From Palsa-506 sp963836355 (GTDB lineage Bacteria; Actinomycetota; Actinomycetes; Streptosporangiales; Streptosporangiaceae): a stretch of DNA of 64,000 nucleotides. A model generated the notes under the pieces. That model ran no database searches, had not been told where the DNA came from, and worked only from the letters and a program-made list of their open reading frames with translations. This document shows positions 1 through 9,875 of the stretch, one piece after another. Both the position numbers and the translations under genes were made by a program. The stretch is from positions 81,085-145,084 of the forward strand of contig CAWIJO010000023.1 of assembly GCA_963836355.1 (NCBI GenBank), in the 5' to 3' direction. The number at the start of each line of letters is the position of its first letter. Positions within the stretch are counted from its first letter, which is position 1.

Positions 1-2848
1 GCCCCGGTGCCGGGTCACCTCGGCAGCCAGATGGGCCCGCGAGTTGAGATCCAGCTTGGCGAAAACATGCGCGACGTGGGTCTGCACGGTCCGGCGGGAA
101 ACGTACAGGCGCGCGCCGATCTGGGGATTGGACAGTCCCTCGGCGACCAGCCCGGCGACCGCGCGCTCGGCCGGGGTGAGGCTGCGCCAGCCAGCCTGTG
201 GCCGGCCGCGAGTCCCCCGGCGGCCACGCCGGATGCCCGCCTCGCGCAGCACCGCCTCGGTGCGGGCCAGATCGCGGGTCGCCTGCAGCCGCTCGTAGAT
301 CGCGAGCGCCTGATCGAGGAGCGGGCGCGCGCGCTGCACGTCCCCCTGCCGCGCGAACGCCGCGCCCGCGTCCTCGCAGGCAAGCGCGAGCTGAAGCGGA
401 CGCGACCCGCGCGCGTAGGCACCGGCGGCGGCCTGCAGAATCTCGGCGTCATCCGCTAGCAGGCCCCGGCAGTGCAGCGCGGCGCCGGTGATCCAGGGCA
501 CCTCGTTGGCAGCGGCCACCTCAGCGACCGCAGTGCAGGCATCCCGGGCCCGTCCGGTATCACCTGCGGCCAGCGCGAGCCGGACGAGATCAGCCCCGAC
601 GGCCGGGAATTCCAGCACGAGCCCTTGCCTGGCGCAAACGTCCCACGCTCCGGCGATGGTGGCTAGCGCGCGGGAGAGATCGCCAGCAGCCGCCAGGACA
701 AGGGCGCGAGGCCACGCGGCAAGGGTCATCCGGTAGCCGGGGCTCCGGCCGGCCAGGTCCCGGTCGGCAGCGCTGGCAGCCTCGTCGGCCCGGCTGATGT
801 CGTTGCGATGAAAGCTGATCAGGGAAAGCACGCCGTCGGCATACACCCGGCTGTAGGTCTCGCCGATCTCCTCCGCCAGCTCGAAGCCTGCCTCGAGCTC
901 GGTGCAGGCATCGTCCCAGGCGCCGGCGATGAAGCGCTCGAACGCCTGGAATACCTGGTAGGTGGGCAGCGGCCAGCGGACGCCAAGTTCCTCGCCGAGC
1001 TGCCGCCCGGCCGCGAGCGCGGACCTGGCCTCGTCGAGACGATCGAGCTCGATGAGCAGCCAGGCCCGGATCCCGTGCAGCGGATAGCGGTGTCCCATCC
1101 GGCCAGGGCTCCGGTCAGCCAGGCGCACGGCCTCGTCGATGATCTGCAGCGCGTCCCGGAGCTGACCGCGGAATTCGGCGACCAGGGTCAGCGAGGCCAG
1201 CGCGATGCTGGCGGACAGGTGATCGCCGGCCGGTACCGCTGCCGAGCGTGCCTCCTGCGCCACCGCTGCGGCCCCGTCGAGGTCCCCCAGCGCCAGCCGG
1301 GCGTAGCTCGCCCAGGCCTGGGCGGCGGCCAGCTGCGCGCCGGTGCAGGCGGGTGACTCGGCGGCGCGAGTGAACTCCCGGAGCGCGTCGCCCGCCTGTC
1401 CCTGGGCGAGCAGGGCGTGCCCAAGGCAGATCCGGACGGCTCCCGCTACGGACTGGTCATGGTCGCGGTCGAGCAGCGAGCGGCAGGCCGCCTCGGCGTC
1501 GGCGATCCGCCCGGCCAGCATCAGGCTGCCGGCCTGCTCGGCAAGCAGCTGGTCCCGGCCCGGGTCCTGGGGGTCCATCAGCCCGGTCGCCCGCGCCAGC
1601 AGATCTGCCGCGACATCCGGTGACCGCTCCGCCGCCTCGCGGGCAGCCCTGGTCAGCCACCCGATTGCCGCGGCGTCCCCCCGGGTAGCCCCGCGCGCGA
1701 GATGCTCCGCGATCTGCCGGGCTGGCGCTCTCGCCTGCGCCAGCCGGTGACCGGCTTCGCGGTGCAGCCCGCGGCGCACGCTGGCCGGCAGATCCGCATA
1801 GATGCTCTCCCGGATCAGGTCATGGCGGAACCGCAGGACGGCGCCGTCATCTTCCAGCACCCGGGCCCTGATCGCCTCTGCCAGCACTACCGACAGGTCC
1901 AGCGCCGGACGGCCGGTGACCGATGCCAGGTCCGCGAGCGAGAAGCCCGACCCCAGGATTGAGGCAGCCCGCAGCGCCTGCAAAGTGTCCTCGGGCAGGA
2001 AGCTCAGCCGCCGCAGGATCGTCAGCCGCAGCGTCGACGGCAGGCTGAGCTCCGAGCACCTCCGCCCGGCCGCCGTCGGTCGCGATTGCCCCCTCCTGGA
2101 CCAGCGCCGCCAGCAGCTCGGTCACGAACAGCGGGTTGCCCGCCGCCCCGGACAGGCCGGCCAGCAGCCCCGGGCCAGGTGCCGCATCAACCGCGTCGGC
2201 CACCAGGCTGGCCACCGCCGCCTCGGGGAGGCCGCGCAAGGTGAGCTGCCGGGCACCGGCCAGCTCCAGCGCGCCGATCATCCGCTCCAGGTCAGCGACG
2301 CGCGGGGATGGCCGGAAGCAGCCGATAACGGCAACGGGCAGATAGGCCAGGCGGCGCGCCACCGCGGCCAGCGTCAGCAGGCTGGACGGATCGGCCCACT
2401 GCAGGTCGTCCAGGCCCACTACCAAGGGCCCGGACAGCGCGAGATCCTCCACCAGGTCAGCGAACGCGTCGACCGCGCGGAACTGCAGCCCCGGGTCGCT
2501 GGTCACCGTGATCGGTGCCCCGTTACCGCTGCCATGGGTAGCCAGCAGCCTGGCAATTGCCGCCCGCCGCGGGTCCGGGGCTGACCGGGTGCACCCGAAC
2601 GCGCTGGCTACCAGGCCGAACGGCAGGCTCCGCTCCAGTTCCTCGGCCCGGCCCGCCGCCACCTGCATGCCGCGGTCGCGGGCGTCCGCGAGCAGGCCGG
2701 CCAGCAGCCGCGTCTTGCCGATCCCCGCCTCACCCTGGATCAGCAGGATCGCGGGCCGCCCCGACGCGGCCTGGTCCACCGCCTCGCCCAGCGCGGCGGC
2801 CTCCGCCTGACGCCCGCGGAGCCGCGGCATTGGCGCCAGCATGTTCAT
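1..2848 (-). pseudogene. Large ATP-binding LuxR-family regulator, frameshifted and cut by the window edge
   Basis: The N-terminus (start ATG at 2848) has a Walker A loop, GEAGIGKTRLL, near residue 45 and a GLDDLQWAD Walker B-like segment, as in MalT/LAL-type STAND regulators. Around 2052-2053 the frame breaks. One extra G in the GG there would explain it, because the next minus frame continues with family-like helical-repeat sequence all the way to position 1. That second frame ends in a LuxR helix-turn-helix at about 180 down to 15, with segments LTPAERAVAGLVAEGLSN and SRRTVQTHVAHVFAKLDL. The true stop lies outside the window. The family binds ATP and an inducer and then activates transcription; target genes are unknown. 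It lies last in a same-strand set with a SARP regulator and two possible tailoring enzymes. It is either a broken gene or an intact gene with one sequencing error. Confidence 0.85.
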
Positions 2849-3020
2849 GTTTGGATGCTACTGCGGCCTTCGCGAGGCCCGCCAAGCAGCCGCCAGCGGC
2901 CGGCCGCCGCCGGTCAGTCAGCCCGCCGCGGCCGAGCGGCCCGCCGGGAACCCTTTCGAGCTGGAGTTGACCGGGTCAGCTGCCGTTGAACTCCATATTT
3001 AACGGGTTGCGCCGGGCTGG

Positions 3021-5168
3021 TCAGAGGAGTTCCGCGATCAGGGCGGCGGCGCGGGCTGCGCCGCCGCTGGCGACCGGCAGGTAGTCGGCCGGGCTGGCGA
3101 TCTCCTCGACGATCGCGGCGGCGAGCAGGTCCGGGTCGGTCTGCCGGTAATCCATCCGGCAGCCGGCCCGGTGCCGGTCCAGCCGGTGCGTCACGTGCCG
3201 CTGCTGCTCGAAGTGATTCGCCAGCGGGAAGTACAGGAAGGGGCGGCGGGCGGCCACCAGCTCCATCGTGGTGGTCAGGCCGCCCTGCACGATCGCCATG
3301 TCAGCAGCCGCCAGGTGCCGGCGCAGATCCGGGACGTAGCCGCGAGCGTCAAGCCCGTCGTAATCGGGCAGGCTCGCCGGGTCGATCCGCGGCCCGGCGA
3401 CGGCGATCATCCGCAGGTCACTGAGCTGCTTGCGGGCGATCGGGAATGCCTCGGCGACCTTCCGCAGCAGGTCCGTGCCGACGCCCGATCCGCCGACGGT
3501 CGCGATCGCCGTCGGCGGGCCCCCGCCGGCTCGGCCAGGCCCGCTGCCCGCCGGGTCGAACCCGGTGATGTAGCCAGCGAAGTCGTAGTGCTGCTCGGTC
3601 CAGGCCCGGATCGACGGCAATCCCGGGCCGAAGGTGTCCGGCACGATGTCGGCCGGCTCGCCGACGAAGATCGAGGCGTCCCGGATCCGGCCGAAGCGGT
3701 CGATGTGCTCGATCATCTGCGCGTTGTAGTCGGCGGTGAGCACTGCCTCGGGCGCGCCGCCAGCGGGCATCGGCAGCCAGCCGACGAAGTCCGTCATCCA
3801 CACGTAGGCGGCGCGCTTGAGCTCCGGGTTCTCGTGCCAGAAGTAGTCGAGTTCCCAGCACTCGTCGCCGACGACCAGGTCGTAGTCGCCGTTCTCGACG
3901 ACGCCCTGCAGTACCGAGAAGTTGGCGATGCCGATCTCGTCCATCCGCCGAACCGCCTGGAAGGCGTGCAGGTCATGCTCGCCGGCCTCGGCCTCGAAAT
4001 GAGCCGACTCGCTGACCAGCAGGGCCGACGCCGGGTGCACCCGCTCGCCGGAGCCGGCCAGCACAGCCGTCACCGGATGCTGCGCCAGCCAGTCGATCGC
4101 CACGTCGTCATGCAGCTTGCGCAGCTCGGCGGCGATCGCCACGTCGCGGCAGGCATGACCGAGCCCGATCGGCGAGGAGACGTAGAGGATCTTCTTCGGC
4201 CGGCGGCGAGCGCGGGTCCAGGTCGAACGCCGCGGCGCCCGCTCGGCCGGCGGGCTGACCCGGTCGATGAACTCACCCATCGCGCGGTTCACCACGACCG
4301 GCTCGCGGATCTGCGGGCAGTGCCCGGCGCCGTCGATCAGCAGCAGGTCGCCGCCAGTCAGCCCGGCGATCTGCTCGCTCCGCCGCGCCGGGACAATGGC
4401 ATCCTCGGTGCCGTGCACCAGCAGAACCGGGCAGCGGATGGACTTGATCTGGGCCGTGAGCTCGTCCCGCGACGGTGCCCACGGCGGCGCCAGCACCGAC
4501 GCGATCATCGCCTCCGGATCAGTCTCCAGCGCCCAGCCGGTGGCGTCCTCGACCGGCTTGCTGGAGTGCTCCTCGGGAAATACGGTAGCCCAGAAGAAGT
4601 CCACGAACTTGCGGTAGTCGCGCCGCCATACGTGCTGGTTATACAGCGCCCACCCCTCGGCCTCGCCGTCGCCGGGATCGTCGGTGAACAAGGGCCCGGG
4701 TTTCCGCGGATCGGGCGCCGGATCCGGCTCGGCGCCGAGCGGGCCGACGGTCGGGCACATCAGCACGGCGCCGAGCACCCGGTCCGGGTGCCCGGCCGCC
4801 AGCGCGATCGAGCGCAGGCCGCCCATGGACAGGCCGGCGATGACCGCGCGGCCGGTGCCGGTGACGTCCAGCACGGCCACCGCATCGGCCACATACTCCG
4901 GGACGGCGTAGGCCGCCGGGTCGGTCGGCCGGTCCGAGCGGCCGTTGCCGCGGCCTTCTATCGTGATCACCCGGTGCTGCCGGGCCAGCACCGGGATCTG
5001 GAACTTCCAGTGTTCGGCATGCACGATGGACCACGCCGGCAGGAGCAGCACGGTCGGGGAGTTGCCCGCGCCGTAGACGTCATAGCCGACCCGCACGCCG
5101 CCTCGGGTGATGACGCCGCTGCTGTCCGGCTGGCGTGGTCGCATCGCTTTAATCCCATCCATCGTCAC
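3021..5168 (-). CDS. Alpha/beta hydrolase fused to a GT1/GT28-like glycosyltransferase
   Basis: A 715-residue two-domain protein. Residues about 20-300 are an alpha/beta hydrolase: nucleophile elbow GLSMGG, acid region VLLVHGTEDAIVP and catalytic His in GAGHCPQ. Residues about 325-715 resemble a UDP-glycosyltransferase of the MGT/MurG type, beginning with a glycine-rich YVSSPIGLGHACRD loop and ending with a donor-site-like segment QGGLTTTMELVAARRPFL. No signal peptide is seen, so it should be cytoplasmic. The start is uncertain: GTG 5168, ATG 5162 and ATG 5144 are in frame and none has a strong ribosome site. A CACTGCA/TGCAGTG inverted repeat (5166-5190) overlaps the start. It follows a methyltransferase by 65 nt on the same strand. 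Substrates cannot be read from the sequence. Confidence 0.85.
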   Translation of the reverse strand: MTMDGIKAMRPRQPDSSGVITRGGVRVGYDVYGAGNSPTVLLLPAWSIVHAEHWKFQIPVLARQHRVITIEGRGNGRSDRPTDPAAYAVPEYVADAVAVLDVTGTGRAVIAGLSMGGLRSIALAAGHPDRVLGAVLMCPTVGPLGAEPDPAPDPRKPGPLFTDDPGDGEAEGWALYNQHVWRRDYRKFVDFFWATVFPEEHSSKPVEDATGWALETDPEAMIASVLAPPWAPSRDELTAQIKSIRCPVLLVHGTEDAIVPARRSEQIAGLTGGDLLLIDGAGHCPQIREPVVVNRAMGEFIDRVSPPAERAPRRSTWTRARRRPKKILYVSSPIGLGHACRDVAIAAELRKLHDDVAIDWLAQHPVTAVLAGSGERVHPASALLVSESAHFEAEAGEHDLHAFQAVRRMDEIGIANFSVLQGVVENGDYDLVVGDECWELDYFWHENPELKRAAYVWMTDFVGWLPMPAGGAPEAVLTADYNAQMIEHIDRFGRIRDASIFVGEPADIVPDTFGPGLPSIRAWTEQHYDFAGYITGFDPAGSGPGRAGGGPPTAIATVGGSGVGTDLLRKVAEAFPIARKQLSDLRMIAVAGPRIDPASLPDYDGLDARGYVPDLRRHLAAADMAIVQGGLTTTMELVAARRPFLYFPLANHFEQQRHVTHRLDRHRAGCRMDYRQTDPDLLAAAIVEEIASPADYLPVASGGAARAAALIAELL

Positions 5169-5233
5169 TGCACCGCAGAGCGCTGCAGTGCCGCCGTTGG
5201 CCCCGTTAAATGCGTTGTAGATCTTATTGTCGG

Positions 5234-6289
5234 TTACGGCCTTACTTCGTAAACGATGTTGAACGGAGTCTCGGTCGCCCGGCGGAACCTGGTGAACCCG
5301 GCGTCGGTGGCGATCCGGCGGATGGCCGCCTCGCCGGCCTGTGCCCCGAGCGCGTAGCCGCCCGGCTGTGACAACGCACTCGGCACGCAGAGCTGGGTGG
5401 AGAAGTTGTAGTAAACCCGCCCGACCGGGTTGAGATTGCCCGGCACGTCGTCGGCGGCGGCCGGCTCGACCACCATCCAGGTCCCGTCGGCGGCCAGCGC
5501 GCTGCGGACGCGCCTGGCCGCGGCCAGCGGGTCGCCCATGTCGTGCAGGCAGTCGAACGAGGTGATCAGGTCGTAGTCCGATCCGGAGAACTCCGCCGCC
5601 TTGGCAACCTCGAACTGCACGCGGTCGGCCACGCCCGCGTCGGCCGCCCGCTTGCGGGCCAGCTCGATCGACCGCTGGTGGTAGTCGGAGCCGGTGAACC
5701 TCGAATCCGGGTACGCCTGGCCGAGCAGCACCGTCGACGCGCCGAGCCCGCAGCCGAGGTCGGCACCCTTCCCGCCGGCCCGCAGCTTGTCCACGACGCC
5801 GTCCAGCGCCGGCAGCCAGGACGGCACCAGGTTCGCCACGTAGCCGGGCCGGAAGAACTGCTCGCAGCCGACGAAGACGTCCTCGTCGTGCTCGTGCCAG
5901 CCCATCCCGCCGCCGGACTTGAAGGCGGCGGTGATCTGGTCGTTCGCCTTCAGCGCGCCGAGCGCCAGCAAGAACGCGCCAGGCGCGTAGACCCCGCCGT
6001 CCGGGTTGGCCAGCGCGAAGACCTGCTCCTCGGTCATCGAGTAGGTGTCATTCGCCGGGTCGTACTGCACGTAGCCGCCCGCCGCCTGGCCGCGCAGCCA
6101 TTCCGCGATGTAGCGCGGGTCGGTCTCGGTGCGCGCGGCGAGCTGCTCGGCCGTGGCCGGCCCCTCGGCGAGCGCGCGGAACAGCCCGAGCCGGTGCCCG
6201 ACGACGATGTTGCCCGCCGCTACGGTCGCGCCCAGATCGGTTACGAAGCGCCCGAGGAACTCGTTCAGCTTGCCTTCGTCGATCGCCAT
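5234..6289 (-). CDS. SAM-dependent methyltransferase with N-terminal winged-helix domain
   Basis: A 351-residue protein. The first ~90 residues have the helix-rich dimerisation/winged-helix pattern of small-molecule methyltransferases (AEGPATAEQLAARTETDPRY). A class I SAM fold follows, with motif I ADLGCGLGAST near residue 177, an acidic residue at the end of beta-2 (TGSDYH) and a motif with FDCLHDMGDP. The ATG at 6289 is supported by GGAGG six bases upstream; an ATG four bases further upstream is in another frame. The family includes O- and C-methyltransferases of secondary metabolism, but the acceptor here is unknown. The gene lies between the SARP regulator and the hydrolase-glycosyltransferase fusion on the same strand, which suggests, but does not prove, a shared role. 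Confidence 0.88.
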   Translation of the reverse strand: MAIDEGKLNEFLGRFVTDLGATVAAGNIVVGHRLGLFRALAEGPATAEQLAARTETDPRYIAEWLRGQAAGGYVQYDPANDTYSMTEEQVFALANPDGGVYAPGAFLLALGALKANDQITAAFKSGGGMGWHEHDEDVFVGCEQFFRPGYVANLVPSWLPALDGVVDKLRAGGKGADLGCGLGASTVLLGQAYPDSRFTGSDYHQRSIELARKRAADAGVADRVQFEVAKAAEFSGSDYDLITSFDCLHDMGDPLAAARRVRSALAADGTWMVVEPAAADDVPGNLNPVGRVYYNFSTQLCVPSALSQPGGYALGAQAGEAAIRRIATDAGFTRFRRATETPFNIVYEVRP

Positions 6290-6419
6290 GCATTGCCTCC
6301 GTGAGTCAGGGCCGGGGATGTCCGGCCACTGCGATCGTCCGGCCGGGCGTTGCAGCCGCGTTGCAGTCCCGATTGCAGCCGGCCGCGATCCGGGCCGGCC
6401 GGTCCCCGGCCGGCGTCAG

Positions 6420-9400
6420 TCAGCGCAGGGCCGCTGCCGCCTCGCTGGCGATGCGCGGCAGGCCATGCCGGCTGGCCAGCTCCGCAGCGCGTTCCAGCAG
6501 CGCGATGGCTTCCCCGCGGAGGCCGAGCGCGAGCGCCGCCCGGCCGTCGACCAGGGACGCGGCTGCCAGCGGCGCGACCCAGGGCACCCGGCCCGCGGCG
6601 CGCAGCAGCGGGGCGAGCGCCGCCCGTGCCCGCTGCGGCTCGCCGCCGGCCAGCCAGGCCCGCGCCACGGCCAGATAGCAGCCGTCACCGGCAATGAAAG
6701 CCGAGCCGGCCGGTGCCCGGACCCGGCCGAGCAGGGCTGCCGCGTCGGCCAGGATCACCGCGGAGCCGGTCGCCTCGGCGAGCGGCGCCAGGCAGCGCAG
6801 CAGGCTGGCTTCCGCGCCGAACTGCGACGCGGCCACCACCCGGGTGCGGGCCAGCACGGCTATCGCCTCGTCGGCGGCGCCCAGCTCCAGCAGGGTCGTG
6901 CCGAGCTCGGCGCCGGCCACCGCCGCGGTCCAGGAGTGCGGCGCCTCCTCGCTCAGCGCGACCGCGTGGCGGCCGATGCTGACCGCCTCGTCATAGCGTC
7001 CCTGCAGCCGGGCGATCGCGCCGCCGATCGCGACGTGCCAGGCGGCATGCGACATGCTGCCGCTGCGGCGGCTGACGTCGAGGGAGGCGTCGATGCGGGC
7101 GGCGGCGGTCGCCCAGTCCCCGGCCGCGAGCGCGGGAAAGGCCGACTCGAAGATCGTCCAGTGCAGCCGCCGCAGGTCGCCGAGACGGCGGACCAGCGGC
7201 TCAAGCTCCTCGATCACCGGCACCAGCGCGTCGATCTCGCCGAGGTAGGCGACGGACGCCTTCTGCCCGTCCAGCGCCGCGGCCAGTGCTTCGTCGTCGC
7301 CAGATGCCCGCGCGGCGCGGACTGCCAGGCGGCCCTGCTCGAGCGCCTCGTCGAAGCGCAGCCCGCTGACCGCGTAAATCGCCAGCCGGGCCCGCGAGTT
7401 CGCCTCCGCCGCCCGGTCGGACAGCGCGGCGGCGATCGAGAGCCCGCGCTCGATGGTCTTGATGGCGTCCGGGATGGGCAGGCCAAGGGCGACCCGCGCA
7501 TCGCCGCCGAGCGCGAGCAGCCCGGCCATCTCCAGCCGGCGGTCGCCGGTCTCGTGGGACACGGCGATGGCCGCCTCGATGTCGGTTACCGCCACCGCGT
7601 AGTCGGCCCTGGTCTCGCTGGCCCAGCCGCGGGCCAGCAGCGCCCTGGCCCGCACCTCGTGGTCGCCGGCCCGGCTGGCCGCGTCGATGCTGCGGGTCAG
7701 CAACTCGACGGCGTCCGCGGCGGCCGCGCCGGCCAGCGCCTGCTCGCCGGCCAGCAGCCAGCCGCGGGCGGCGCGCGGCCAGTCCCCTGCCGCGGCGGCG
7801 TGCCTGGCCATGGCTTCCGGCTTGCGGGTCAGCAGGTCGGCCGCCTGGCTGTGATAGGCGAGCCGGGCCGGGGCCGGCGTGGTCGCGTACAGCACCTCGC
7901 GGATCAGGTCGTTGGCGAACTCGTAGTCGCGCTCCGCGACGACGAGCAGCCGGGCCGCGTGCGCGTCGGCGCAGATCCCGATCACGGCCGGCGGGCTCTC
8001 GCCAAGCAGCCCGGCCAGCGTGGCCGGGTCAAACGAGGCGCCGAGCACCGCACCGGCCCGCAGCGCCGTCTCGACCGGCTGGCCGGCCCGCCGGACCCGG
8101 GCCAGCACGGCCGCCGCCAGCGAGACCGGGATCCCGGCGGTGCCGGCCGTCAGCGCGCGCAGCGTCTCGACCACGAACAGCGCGTGCCCGCGAGTGCGCC
8201 CGATGATGTTCTCGGCCTGATCGGCCAGCCCGGCGGCCGCGGCGAGGCTGGCGACCGCGCCGGGCGGCAGCGGGCCGAGCTCCACCCGGGACGACACGTC
8301 GGACAGCGAGTCCAGGACGTCGGCGCCCTCTTCGGCGCGGACCGTCGCGACCGCGAGCAGCCGGGTGCTCGGCACATGCCTGACCAGGTAGTGCAGCAGC
8401 TCCACCGTCGCCCGGCCCGCGTTCTGCAAGTCGTCGAAGCTGAGCAGCACCGGGTTACGGTCGGCCAGGCCGCGGATGAACGCGGTGACCCCGCCGAATG
8501 CGCGCAGCCGCTCGATGTCCGCGGTTTCGTGGCGCCCGGCCGGCCGCGGGCCGAGCAGTTCCGCGACCTCGGGCACCAGCCGGGCCAGCGCTGCCGCGTG
8601 CTGGCCGGCCAGATCCTGCACCCTGGCTGGCGGCATCGCCCGGACCACGGTGGCGATCGCGTCGGCGAATGGCTGCAGGAACAAGGACCGCTCGGTCTCG
8701 TAGCAGCGCGCGGCGAGCACCGTGCCGCCGGTGCTGGCCGCGATCGTGGTCAGTTCGTCGACCAGCCGGGTCTTCCCGATCCCGGCCTCGCCGCTGACCA
8801 GGTACAGCGCCGGGCGGGCGGCCGCAGCCTCGTTCCAGGCGGCCTGCAGCCGGTCCAGCTCGGCGTCCCGGCCGGGCAGGTCAACCGGCACGGCACGGCC
8901 GGGCTTGGCGGGCGGCTGGGCGGGCGGCTGGCCCGGCTCCTGCTCGCGGAGCACGGCCAGGTGCAGCTGCTGCGTCTCGGCGGCCGGGTCAGCGCCGAGC
9001 TCTTCGCTGAGCAGGCCGCGCAGCTCGGCGTAGCTGGCCAGGGCGCGAGCGGGCTCGCCGCCGGCGGCCTGCGCGCGCATCAGCGCCCGGCGGGCCCGCT
9101 CGTCATAAGGGTCATCGGCCACGGCCGCCGCGGCCGCGGCGGCGGCGGCGGCCGGGTCACCGGCGGCCAGCGCGGCTTCGGCCAGCACCCGCCGGGCCCG
9201 CTTGATGAGCTCAGCCTGCTCGGCGCGGGCAGGCTCGGCCCACTCGGCGGCTGGCTCCTCTTCCAGCACGAGACCGGCCGTCAGCAGGTCGCTGGCGCGG
9301 GTCGCGGCGGCGACCGCGAGGGCAGGCTCGGCCGCGGCCAGCCGATGCTCCGCCTCGGCGGCCCACCGGCTGGCATCGTCGAGGTCGGTCTGGACGGCCG

Positions 9401-9716
9401 GCGGCGAGCCGAGCCGGTAGCCTGGCCGGCCGCCGCGGATGACGTCGGCCCCGAGGACGCGGCGCAGCCGGCTGACGAAGGTCGCGATGTTCTCGGCCGG
9501 GCGGGCCGGCCGCGCTTCGCCCCACAGCACCGCGGCGATCTGCTCGGCCGGGACCGTCCTGGGGCGCTCCACCGCCAGCAGTTTGAGCAACGTCCGCGCC
9601 TTGCGGCTGCCGAGGTCGAAGCCGGCCACCGGCTCGCCGCCGCGGGCGATGGCGAACGTGCCGACGAGCCGCAGTTGCACCGGCCGCGGAGCCGGGTCGC
9701 CGTCAGGGGCCGTCAT
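6420..9716 (-). CDS. SARP/BTAD-family transcriptional activator with AAA ATPase and TPR-like C-terminus
   Basis: About 1,098 residues. The N-terminal ~90 residues are an OmpR-like winged helix (VQLRLVGTFAIARGG, then KARTLLKLLAVERPR). The bacterial transcriptional activation domain follows to about residue 245. An ATPase domain has Walker A SGEAGIGKTRLVDEL and LLSFDDLQ. The remaining ~500 residues are Ala/Leu/Arg-rich helical repeats. This is the AfsR-like large SARP architecture, which commonly activates secondary-metabolite genes. I chose ATG 9716 because GGGGGAGGTG lies two bases upstream; a longer in-frame start at 9776 adds a Cys/Arg-rich leader of poor coding quality. The gene heads a run of four same-strand genes, so it may control the methyltransferase and the fusion enzyme downstream. 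Confidence 0.92.
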   Translation of the reverse strand: MTAPDGDPAPRPVQLRLVGTFAIARGGEPVAGFDLGSRKARTLLKLLAVERPRTVPAEQIAAVLWGEARPARPAENIATFVSRLRRVLGADVIRGGRPGYRLGSPPAVQTDLDDASRWAAEAEHRLAAAEPALAVAAATRASDLLTAGLVLEEEPAAEWAEPARAEQAELIKRARRVLAEAALAAGDPAAAAAAAAAAVADDPYDERARRALMRAQAAGGEPARALASYAELRGLLSEELGADPAAETQQLHLAVLREQEPGQPPAQPPAKPGRAVPVDLPGRDAELDRLQAAWNEAAAARPALYLVSGEAGIGKTRLVDELTTIAASTGGTVLAARCYETERSLFLQPFADAIATVVRAMPPARVQDLAGQHAAALARLVPEVAELLGPRPAGRHETADIERLRAFGGVTAFIRGLADRNPVLLSFDDLQNAGRATVELLHYLVRHVPSTRLLAVATVRAEEGADVLDSLSDVSSRVELGPLPPGAVASLAAAAGLADQAENIIGRTRGHALFVVETLRALTAGTAGIPVSLAAAVLARVRRAGQPVETALRAGAVLGASFDPATLAGLLGESPPAVIGICADAHAARLLVVAERDYEFANDLIREVLYATTPAPARLAYHSQAADLLTRKPEAMARHAAAAGDWPRAARGWLLAGEQALAGAAAADAVELLTRSIDAASRAGDHEVRARALLARGWASETRADYAVAVTDIEAAIAVSHETGDRRLEMAGLLALGGDARVALGLPIPDAIKTIERGLSIAAALSDRAAEANSRARLAIYAVSGLRFDEALEQGRLAVRAARASGDDEALAAALDGQKASVAYLGEIDALVPVIEELEPLVRRLGDLRRLHWTIFESAFPALAAGDWATAAARIDASLDVSRRSGSMSHAAWHVAIGGAIARLQGRYDEAVSIGRHAVALSEEAPHSWTAAVAGAELGTTLLELGAADEAIAVLARTRVVAASQFGAEASLLRCLAPLAEATGSAVILADAAALLGRVRAPAGSAFIAGDGCYLAVARAWLAGGEPQRARAALAPLLRAAGRVPWVAPLAAASLVDGRAALALGLRGEAIALLERAAELASRHGLPRIASEAAAALR

Positions 9717-9875
9717 CGCACCTCCCCCGCGCCAGCACACGCCCGTCCGCACCCTTGTACCACAGTGCCGGAACACGTGAGCCGGGCCGGACCGCCCCCG
9801 GCGGCGACGGGAGCGATCAGCCGCGGCGGCGGGCGGATCCCGCTGGCGGCGCGGGGGTTACCCGCTGGCGGCGGC

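Noticed and set aside
3171..5252. A 693-codon plus-strand open frame
   Set aside because: A shadow of the hydrolase-glycosyltransferase gene; composition is Arg/Asp/Val-rich and motif-free.
1..9716. A complete biosynthetic gene cluster
   Set aside because: No core synthase, precursor peptide or terpene cyclase is visible; regulators and two enzymes alone are not enough.
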